Shown here one piece after another: positions 4,791 through 11,497 of a stretch of 11,497 nt of DNA. Source of the stretch: a bacterium (GTDB lineage: Bacteria; Auribacterota; UBA3054; B51-G9). A program made the translations under genes and the position numbers. Location: contig JAOZNZ010000058.1 of assembly GCA_029933535.1 (NCBI GenBank), positions 1-11,497 of the forward strand. The letters are read 5' to 3'. Within the stretch, counting starts at the first letter, position 1; every line of letters begins with the position of its first letter. A model generated the notes under the pieces. It was not told the DNA's origin. It worked only from the letters and a program-made list of their open reading frames with translations, and ran no database searches.

Positions 4791-7184
4791 ATGAAGAGAA
4801 TATTGTTTCTTTCCCTGTTTCTTTATCCTTCCTTTTCTTTAGCTCAAATCCATTATGTTTCAAATCAAGGCTCATACAATGGTAATGGCAGCTTAACTAA
4901 TCCCTTCAACAAGATAAGCGTGGCTTATGCTGCTGCTGTATCAAATGGTCAAAATGAAGTCATCAAACTTATGCCGGGAAATTATTATGAAACAAACATA
5001 CTGATTTTTAACAATAAAAATATTACAATATCCGGTTATGGTGATCAAAGTATCATTAGCAATAATATAATTGTTAAAGCAAATATGTCATTCACCGACT
5101 TACAAATTAATGGTGGCTCTTTTTCTAACGAATCGTTTGTCATTTTTAATAATGTAAAATGCGATGACAGTAATATTGATATAAAATCAATTTCAGGCAC
5201 ATGGCGCGGTAAAGAAGATGAAATGCATATTAACTTTCTTTCCGACCCGAATGATGAACTCGAAGTAGTGAATTACCTAACCCTTTCAAATTATGTTGAA
5301 CAAGCAGGCCTGGCGACCGAAAACGATATAAATATAGAAACTGCTGCACGCGAAACCGCTGACAACCTACTTTCCGCTGATATTATTTCAGCAATGGATG
5401 TTACGATAAACACTGTTTCCGGAGAATATTTAAAACTGGACGGTGGTACCTTAAATGGAGATTTAATACTTGAAAATAATGTTGCTATCCGGGGCAAAGA
5501 TGACATAAACGATGATGGCGGTGGAATAATGATTGTTGCCGGTAGTTCTATGGATGCCATGGGTGGAGATATTATTATTAATGCCGGAGATGGCGGATTT
5601 GGTAGCGATGATGGCGGTTATGTTAAATTATATTCCGGGAATTCAGCTCCTGAGACGAGAGCAGAAATGATATTAGAAGGAGGGAAATACTCCGGGGGCA
5701 AAGGAGGTATATCTACTAAATGTTCGTTCTTTCGTGTGAATGATATAGATATTGTGGATGCTATTAATAACGCAATGAGCTCAGTTCAGAAATCAGGCGG
5801 TTTTATGACAGGAAATCTATCTGCTCCAAATATCAATTTAATTCCAACAGTTATTGAAGGCTATATTGTTTCCAGCGTAATGCAAGTCGATATGAATGGA
5901 TTGTACATTAATGAAGGTGATATATATAACAATCAGCCGGTTTATAGAAATGATCAAAACTGGGTACTCTATTCAAATGGCGGTGGCTTATGGCTTATTA
6001 GCAGTAGCTTAGGTGGCCCTATGTACGATTATGGTTGGTCGTTTGCATCACCACCAACCGTTCCTCTCAGCGGATGGATGTTTGGTTCCTCGGTTTCCGT
6101 GAATATACAAACAAATTTTCCTATGCTGAATTTTGCAGCAGGTAAAGCTATCAATTTACAAGACGGCGTTGACCCGCAAGATGCAGCGACAGTAGGCCAA
6201 CTTGACAACAAAATTGCGACTACCAAAGATTATGTAGATTCCAAAATCACAAACGTAATTGTGCAAAATATTAATATTTATGATGGCAGGTATGTTGGAA
6301 AATTAGGTGCTCAAACAATGGAAGGCCCTTTAAATGTTTCCGGCAAAATCAAATCCGGTTTTGGTGTGGAAGTAATGGAAGCCGATAATACAAAAGCAGG
6401 GCTGTCTATATCACCAGGCGGGGCCGGTCAACTCAATCTTTACGATGACCAGAACAATCTTAATTCACTGTTGAATAGTGATGGTGACAGTTACCTGCTT
6501 GGAGGACGACTTGGCATAGGAACGTCACCAACGTATGGCCAATTGGAAATAAGACCTGTTGAAGCTAATGCTGACCATGGTGTTACTCTTTATATGGGTA
6601 ACGGTGCAACCGCAAGGTCGTTTCTACAATCTGATGGAAATGATAATTATAATTGGCATCTTACGCGTACAGCTTCTTTGGATAAAGGTATAACTATTGA
6701 TGTAAACGGTAATATTGGCATTGCTACCGGAACAAATACTCCTCAAGCTAAACTTGATGTCAATGGTGACGCAAATATATCCGGCACACTCACCGTCCCT
6801 CAAATTTACATCACAGGCGGCACTGATTGGAACATCGGCTCTGCCAATCAGTGTGCCGACATAGTTATTAAAAATCCTGACACTGAAATACGTTCGGAAA
6901 ACGGTGATGTAATATTAAATGCAGCAGCTAATAGCATTGTAATGAAATCTCCCGTGAAATTCAGCGAAAATCAATTCGGTTCCGCTACTATTCCCAGCGA
7001 TTATTCTTCCATTAGTGTTAATGATAAAAATGTGTCAGGTGACGCGGTTATTTTATTAACACCATGCGGTGAGGTGTCAGGCGCACCTTACGCTCAAATA
7101 AACACCGACGGTACTTTTGACATAAAATTACCCGATACAGTTATTGTTCCAACTGTAATTAATTATCTTATTCTTGAAAAATAG
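4791..7184 (+). CDS. Secreted phage-tail-fibre-like adhesin candidate
   Basis: The 797-residue protein starts 6 nt after GAGG. Residues 1-18 are a Sec signal peptide (SFSLA|QIHYVS). Residues ~20-130 look like the start of a right-handed beta-helix of the pectate-lyase/DUF1565 type: YVSNQGSYNGNGSLTNPF, then LMPGNYYE. The rest uses modules typical of phage tail fibres and their bacterial relatives: GGTLNGDL (218-225), GGFMTGNL (336-343), DAATVGQL (464-471) with KDYVD (479-483), and AQTMEGPL (507-514). LGIGT (574-578) and a second IGIATG..TPQAKLDVNG copy (ending 659) are the GIGT..P..KLDV motif. Residues 730-797 form a short beta-rich end domain. No S74 intramolecular chaperone and no PEP-CTERM tail are visible. 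A trimeric fibrous surface or secreted adhesin is the likeliest role. It is the first gene of the P4 operon; the lipase follows 59 bp later without a terminator. Confidence 0.82.
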   Translation: MKRILFLSLFLYPSFSLAQIHYVSNQGSYNGNGSLTNPFNKISVAYAAAVSNGQNEVIKLMPGNYYETNILIFNNKNITISGYGDQSIISNNIIVKANMSFTDLQINGGSFSNESFVIFNNVKCDDSNIDIKSISGTWRGKEDEMHINFLSDPNDELEVVNYLTLSNYVEQAGLATENDINIETAARETADNLLSADIISAMDVTINTVSGEYLKLDGGTLNGDLILENNVAIRGKDDINDDGGGIMIVAGSSMDAMGGDIIINAGDGGFGSDDGGYVKLYSGNSAPETRAEMILEGGKYSGGKGGISTKCSFFRVNDIDIVDAINNAMSSVQKSGGFMTGNLSAPNINLIPTVIEGYIVSSVMQVDMNGLYINEGDIYNNQPVYRNDQNWVLYSNGGGLWLISSSLGGPMYDYGWSFASPPTVPLSGWMFGSSVSVNIQTNFPMLNFAAGKAINLQDGVDPQDAATVGQLDNKIATTKDYVDSKITNVIVQNINIYDGRYVGKLGAQTMEGPLNVSGKIKSGFGVEVMEADNTKAGLSISPGGAGQLNLYDDQNNLNSLLNSDGDSYLLGGRLGIGTSPTYGQLEIRPVEANADHGVTLYMGNGATARSFLQSDGNDNYNWHLTRTASLDKGITIDVNGNIGIATGTNTPQAKLDVNGDANISGTLTVPQIYITGGTDWNIGSANQCADIVIKNPDTEIRSENGDVILNAAANSIVMKSPVKFSENQFGSATIPSDYSSISVNDKNVSGDAVILLTPCGEVSGAPYAQINTDGTFDIKLPDTVIVPTVINYLILEK

Positions 7185-7243
7185 GAATGCGAAAGTATAA
7201 ATTAATTAGGTATTTGTCATGACTTAAAATAGGGAATAAGAAT

Positions 7244-9007
7244 ATGAAAAATAATTTTAAACTGGTTTGCTTTTTAATAATTAGTCTCTCGTATATTATT
7301 TTTGCTGAGACAACTGTTTCAAATTATTATTATAAACGCGTGTTACCGGGTGATTATATTGATCAATACATTGGTTGCAATTATGAGCGCTGGTTTAATA
7401 ACCCAATTTATGGTGAATCCCATGAAAAAGCAACATGCATTCCACCTAATGTTAGTTCTTTACCTAATGATTTAAATGTTGATATAGAATATGAACCGGA
7501 TCAAACGTATTACCTTCGCGGTTCTATTGTTCCTGCAAGTTCGGGAGACAACAATAAAATATTTACATATACCACAACATATAAAAGTGAGAATATGCTT
7601 AGTACAAATGATGATACATTCATAACCACTGAACGTTATCAAATTGACGATTATGCTGGTGTACCGCAATCTACTCAAATATGTACGCTGTCTGTATTAG
7701 ATAATTGGACTAATGATGGCTGGTCAAACGGCTATCTTTTTGCCGAAGAAATATGGTATAATAAAAATATTCCCGCTGATATAGATGTTTTCGAAATAGT
7801 TACATCAGGAAAAACAGAACTTGATCCCGGTATTTACTGTATTGAAACGGAAGTAAATAATTTAAATGCATCTTTTGGTGTTGAAATTAATCTTTATAAT
7901 ACCAATACATTTAATAATGATACAAAAATGCAATTTATGACTGACACATACGATTATAACAATCGATATGATGATAATGGTAATCTGGATAATATAGGTC
8001 AACGTTTGTATTTTAAAAACGATAAAAAAATAACTTGTTATATTGAAGTAAAACAGCGCTTTAGTATACCTGAACTACCAAATATAGAATACAAAATCCG
8101 CGTTTTTAAAGCCAGACCCGTTATCCTTGTGCATGGAATTAATGCTTTTCCGCAAGACGCGACTCAAACTGACACAACTTTTGAAGATATGAGAGACTAT
8201 CTCGGTTATTTTAAAGAAATTATGCCTTGCGTCTGCTACGATTTTCCTTGGGATTCTTCTCAACCTCATAATGGTAAAGGATTTGAGTATTATGTGGGTG
8301 ATGATCCAGATGAAGAAAAACAATTATATGGATTTGTTAAAGATAAATTTAAATTACATGATAATTACAAAGCAAATATAATTCTTCATTCAATGGGCGG
8401 ATTTATTGTTCGATATCAATTGGCTTATCAAAGTTTTGCCGATATGATAAATCAGGTTTTATTTATAAATTCTCCGCAGTACGGTAGTGACCTGGCAAAT
8501 TTCATTGCTACAAGGCCACGAGCAGCAGAAAGATTTAATAAATTTCCGGTTCTTTTTACTTGTCAGGAGAACTATATACATATGAGTCGTGGTGGTGAAA
8601 CGGTTTGGAAAATGCATCACGAAAAAGATATAAATATTCCTGTTTCAAGAATTGCGTTTACAGTAGGCACAAGTCGTGGATATTATAAAATGTTACCTAT
8701 AATTATGTTTAATTATGATTATAGGGAAGGCATATTAAATGATTTGTTGGAAGGAAAAAAAAGTGATTTTAATGTAAATGTAATTAAAACTCTTTTTAAA
8801 GAAAGATATACAATAGGTTTGAAACGAAGCGATGGTATCGTTCCGGTTACAAGTCAAAATTTGTTAAATCTTGTACCAGACATTCCAAAAGCCAATTATT
8901 ATTTTATTGAAAAACACCATACAGAAGCCCAAAAACTATCTCTTAACAATATGAATAGTTGCAGAGAACTATATGATTTAATCAAAGCAAGGATGAACGC
9001 ACAATGA
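7244..9007 (+). CDS. Secreted alpha/beta-hydrolase, lipase-like
   Basis: The 587-residue protein starts 8 nt after AGGGA. Residues ~1-21 are a signal peptide (LIISLSYIIFA). Residues ~25-280 are a beta-rich, Asn/Tyr-rich domain I do not recognise. From ~290 a lipase fold appears: PVILVHGIN with the oxyanion HG at 297-298, the nucleophile elbow LHSMGG with Ser383, NSPQYGSDLA, SDGIVPVTSQ with probable catalytic Asp530, and FIEKHHTEA with probable catalytic His558 or His559. These motifs fit triacylglycerol lipases and PGAP1/DUF676-type esterases. The first Gly of the usual GxSxG is Leu381, an uncommon but tolerated change. The enzyme should hydrolyse ester-linked lipids outside the cytoplasm; the substrate is unknown. 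Its stop overlaps the next start (ATGA), so translation of the two is probably coupled. The gene is clearly more AT-rich than the PEP-CTERM genes to its left. Confidence 0.85.
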   Translation: MKNNFKLVCFLIISLSYIIFAETTVSNYYYKRVLPGDYIDQYIGCNYERWFNNPIYGESHEKATCIPPNVSSLPNDLNVDIEYEPDQTYYLRGSIVPASSGDNNKIFTYTTTYKSENMLSTNDDTFITTERYQIDDYAGVPQSTQICTLSVLDNWTNDGWSNGYLFAEEIWYNKNIPADIDVFEIVTSGKTELDPGIYCIETEVNNLNASFGVEINLYNTNTFNNDTKMQFMTDTYDYNNRYDDNGNLDNIGQRLYFKNDKKITCYIEVKQRFSIPELPNIEYKIRVFKARPVILVHGINAFPQDATQTDTTFEDMRDYLGYFKEIMPCVCYDFPWDSSQPHNGKGFEYYVGDDPDEEKQLYGFVKDKFKLHDNYKANIILHSMGGFIVRYQLAYQSFADMINQVLFINSPQYGSDLANFIATRPRAAERFNKFPVLFTCQENYIHMSRGGETVWKMHHEKDINIPVSRIAFTVGTSRGYYKMLPIIMFNYDYREGILNDLLEGKKSDFNVNVIKTLFKERYTIGLKRSDGIVPVTSQNLLNLVPDIPKANYYFIEKHHTEAQKLSLNNMNSCRELYDLIKARMNAQ

Positions 9008-9924
9008 AAAAGAAATTAATAATATCAATTGCTTTTATAATAATTTTTATTTTGTTTTTTAATATTAAAAACAAAAAAGAGGTATCAAAAAAAGAAATAG
9101 CAAGAACTAAAAAAGAAGTAGTTAAGTTAGAATATAAAAAGCCTGCAAATATTAAGAAAAACAATTTCTTATCTAATACAAATTTAAATTCTTTTTATAC
9201 AAAGCAAATCAGTTGGGATACTCTTACAAATAATATCACATTATCAAAAAATAAAGTCACTTGGTGGATTAGAGACGAAATGAAATATTTAAAGGATAAT
9301 CTTTTTACTAAGAATGCAACATATTCTATTACAAATCTTTTTGAAATATTAATTAAAAAATCCATACCAATAACAATTAATATTACCAATACTGCTTATT
9401 CAACTGGATTAATGTCTTTAAGATATCGTCAACTTTTGCCTTATGTTAAACAAATTATACTTCAGTCAAATCAAATAACCAATCGTGATGTTGCAATAAA
9501 ATGCATTACCTGGTTGGGTAAAATACAGCATCCTGATACATTACGGACAATATTAGAATTAGACAAACTAATACCTGAAAATTCTTATTTACGAAAAGAA
9601 ACACGTTTCGGGTACTTGCCTTTTTTCTATAGAAAAGATTGTCTTGATGTGTATATAGAAATTGCCGATCAACCCGAAAAATACGATCATAACATGTGGT
9701 ATGCTGCTGCTTATAAAATTGGTTGGTTTACAAATGATATTGCAATCAGTGCAAATAAACGTGCGTATAAAACTATGAAGGAATTTAAGAAATACTGGCC
9801 GGAATCGCCGGAATCGCGTTTTCTTAATGTTCGGATTCTTAAAGCACAGATGGAAACACAGAAAAGAATAATAAATGGAAAAAGACCACCGCGAAAACAG
9901 CCTAAACCTTTATTAGATGAATAA
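9004..9924 (+). CDS. Membrane-anchored helical protein coupled to the lipase
   Basis: The 306-residue protein starts at an ATG sharing 4 bp with the lipase stop; AAGGA lies 10 nt upstream. Residues ~5-21 are one hydrophobic segment (LIISIAFIIIFILFFNI) after MKKK, an uncleaved N-terminal anchor by appearance, followed by a Lys-rich stalk to ~55. The rest is predicted mainly helical, and ~139-190 looks like HEAT-type repeats (NRDVAIKCITWLGKIQHPDT). The tail is Lys/Pro-rich. I recognise no enzyme motif. Tight coupling, size, anchor and helical periplasmic domain parallel lipase-specific foldases (Lif), but the Lif signature around RxxFDY is absent, so homology is not claimed. A lipase chaperone, inhibitor/immunity protein or scaffold are alternatives. 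Very AT-rich, with Lys almost always AAA. Confidence 0.75.
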   Translation: MKKKLIISIAFIIIFILFFNIKNKKEVSKKEIARTKKEVVKLEYKKPANIKKNNFLSNTNLNSFYTKQISWDTLTNNITLSKNKVTWWIRDEMKYLKDNLFTKNATYSITNLFEILIKKSIPITINITNTAYSTGLMSLRYRQLLPYVKQIILQSNQITNRDVAIKCITWLGKIQHPDTLRTILELDKLIPENSYLRKETRFGYLPFFYRKDCLDVYIEIADQPEKYDHNMWYAAAYKIGWFTNDIAISANKRAYKTMKEFKKYWPESPESRFLNVRILKAQMETQKRIINGKRPPRKQPKPLLDE

Positions 9925-10009
9925 AGTCTGGGAAATATAATCAATTCAAGATTGTTGATATATGAAATAAAACTTTTATAAAACAAAAATACTAATATGG
10001 GATTATATT

Positions 10010-11497
10010 ATGAAAAAATTATTTTATTTAATGTTATTGATTATTTATTATGGAATAAGTATAGTAGAAGCTAAATATGCAGCGATTGAATTAATCATAG
10101 AAAATGGTCGGCTTAGTGAAAACCAATATGTTCGCGTAAAGAACCATATTTACAGCCAATACGGTTTTTACTATGATATAATAATATATAAAGATTTACA
10201 ACTTGGTATTAGTCCTAATCATTATTATTATGACTTAGACATTGGAAAATATGGTAATCAAGCTGAAATAGAAATAATGCAAAAGGGTAACATTTGGAGA
10301 TTATGGAATGATTATTCTATTTCACCTAAAATAGGATTTCTGTTGCCGGAAGACAAGACAATATGCAAGAAATTAAGAATACAAACACAAAATCTAACGC
10401 AGAATGAAACACTAAATGTAATACAAGAGAATAGCGATATAATAACTCTTTATATTGATTATAATATTGATCATGATTTAGATGGGCTTGGTGCTACGCA
10501 AGAACTTGCTTATAGCACAAATCCAGAGAACCCTGATACTGATGATGATAATCTTAATGATTATTGGGATGTTAATGGAACGAATATTGAAATAAACCTT
10601 GATGATGAGCCAATACAAACAATCAACACAGCCGCAACCGATCCGTTAAATCCTGATACTGATGGTGATGGTGTGCTTGACGGTGTGGAAGTTTATGGTC
10701 TTGAGCCTTATGATTTTATTACCGACCCAAATAATCCCGATACAGATGGCGACGGAGTTATTGACGGTCAGGACCCGAATCCGCTTGGAATGACTGATGA
10801 AAATGGTGACGGCATTCCCGATGAATGGGTGGCTTTTTGGTTAAATCAGATAAACCAATGGGGATTTCCAAGCGGTTGGATAACTTCAATTGCCAATCCG
10901 GATGCAGATACTGATGGAGACAGTATAAGCAATCGAGATGAATACGAAAACGGAACAGTGCCGATTGTTCCTAATGGTCATTATGAAACACGAATAATTC
11001 CTTCGCCTCTTGTAATTTCGGCAGTTATTAACGAAATTGTAACTGCCGAATTTTCTGTTGTCGATTTGTCGTTTCAGCCAAGCACAGGTGAAGTTTTTCA
11101 ACTTTCTCAATCCTGGGCAGATGAAATTCATGCCGTGCCCGAGAATTTGTTGCTGAAATATTTGTCTACAAATGAATGGTATCAGGAAAATATGCCCGCA
11201 CGATTCTGCTCTCGTTTCGGTATTTATAATAAATTTCAATTCGCAATTAATACTGCTAATCTGGCTGATAATACAACTTATAAAGATAAAATATTAGTTG
11301 TTGTCGGTGGAATAACAAATGAATGTGAAGTTCATCTCCTTATCGGTAATTCACCCGAAAATAATCACGTACCAACTTTCGGCAGTTTAATTTTTCCTTC
11401 AAATAAAGCAGCAGTAAAAGATGTTGATAATGTTCAATTGCAATGGAGTGCCGCAACTGATGAAGATACCGGCGATTCAATAACTTATGAAATTCGA
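10010..11497 (+). CDS. Secreted TSP3-repeat calcium-binding protein (partial, runs off right edge)
   Basis: The frame is open for 496 codons from ATG 10010 to the end with no stop; GGG lies 8 nt upstream. Residues 1-21 are a signal peptide (MKKLFYLMLLIIYYGISIVEA). Residues ~22-150 are an unrecognised region rich in Tyr, Ile and Asn. From ~154 come thrombospondin type 3-like Asp-rich repeats: NPENPDTDDDNLND, NPDTDGDGVLDGVE (214-227), PDTDGDGVIDGQDP (243-256), DENGDGIPDEW (263-273) and PDADTDGDSISNRDE (297-311). These loops bind calcium in known TSP3 proteins and often act as rigid extracellular spacers. After ~312 the chain is beta-rich, and from ~453 it resembles a Fn3/cadherin-like domain (LQWSAATDEDTGDSITYEI). 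It lies 85 bp after the previous gene with no terminator and probably belongs to the same operon. Any C-terminal sorting signal is outside the window. Confidence 0.85.
   Translation, partial: MKKLFYLMLLIIYYGISIVEAKYAAIELIIENGRLSENQYVRVKNHIYSQYGFYYDIIIYKDLQLGISPNHYYYDLDIGKYGNQAEIEIMQKGNIWRLWNDYSISPKIGFLLPEDKTICKKLRIQTQNLTQNETLNVIQENSDIITLYIDYNIDHDLDGLGATQELAYSTNPENPDTDDDNLNDYWDVNGTNIEINLDDEPIQTINTAATDPLNPDTDGDGVLDGVEVYGLEPYDFITDPNNPDTDGDGVIDGQDPNPLGMTDENGDGIPDEWVAFWLNQINQWGFPSGWITSIANPDADTDGDSISNRDEYENGTVPIVPNGHYETRIIPSPLVISAVINEIVTAEFSVVDLSFQPSTGEVFQLSQSWADEIHAVPENLLLKYLSTNEWYQENMPARFCSRFGIYNKFQFAINTANLADNTTYKDKILVVVGGITNECEVHLLIGNSPENNHVPTFGSLIFPSNKAAVKDVDNVQLQWSAATDEDTGDSITYEIR

Noticed and set aside
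6900..7184. S74 intramolecular chaperone domain at the end of the tail-fibre-like protein
   Set aside because: The last ~68 residues are beta-rich and do not show the helical S74 region with its Ser-Lys autocleavage site.
9004..9924. True lipase-specific foldase (Lif)
   Set aside because: Position and architecture fit, but the RxxFDY signature is absent and the helical part looks more like HEAT repeats; kept only as an analogy.

Overview
The window comes from an AT-rich Gram-negative-type bacterium. Three proteins end in a PEP-CTERM exosortase sorting signal (PEP motif, hydrophobic helix, short basic tail), and almost every gene starts with a Sec signal peptide or membrane anchor. PEP-CTERM tails, tail-fibre-like and TSP3 modules and many intergenic repeats together suggest an environmental member of the PVC group (Lentisphaerota/Kiritimatiellota/Verrucomicrobiota). 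That placement is inference; no rRNA or housekeeping gene is present to confirm it.

Layout. Positions 1-68 hold the start of a minus-strand secreted or lipoprotein gene. Positions 69-625 are a divergent regulatory region. Positions 626-1135 and 1214-1876 are two small PEP-CTERM proteins, each followed by a terminator. Positions 1938-2661 are dense non-coding DNA: an IS630-like MITE candidate, a hairpin repeat, a 9-bp tandem array, a promoter/operator and a duplicated leader module. Positions 2683-4560 are a large PEP-CTERM protein with a PKD domain between two copies of one domain, followed by a terminator. From a separate sigma-70-type promoter at 4661-4689 runs a probable operon: a secreted phage-tail-fibre-like protein (4791-7184), a secreted alpha/beta-hydrolase lipase (7244-9007), a membrane-anchored helical protein overlapping it by 4 bp (9004-9924), and a secreted TSP3-repeat protein running off the right edge (10010-11497).

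Main point. Three promoters (P1 minus at 228-257, P2 plus at 524-552, P3 plus at 2458-2487) share near-consensus -35/-10 boxes and the same operator, ATTCGTAACGTTACGAAT, over the transcription start. It is an 18-bp perfect palindrome at P2 and P3, with a 16-bp core at P1. P1 and P3 also share a leader with two small hairpins, present once behind P1 and twice in tandem behind P3. The left minus-strand gene, the PEP-CTERM pair and the large PEP-CTERM protein therefore look like a local regulon of one repressor, probably LacI-type, producing surface or envelope proteins. The downstream operon lacks this operator and has its own promoter and leader hairpin.
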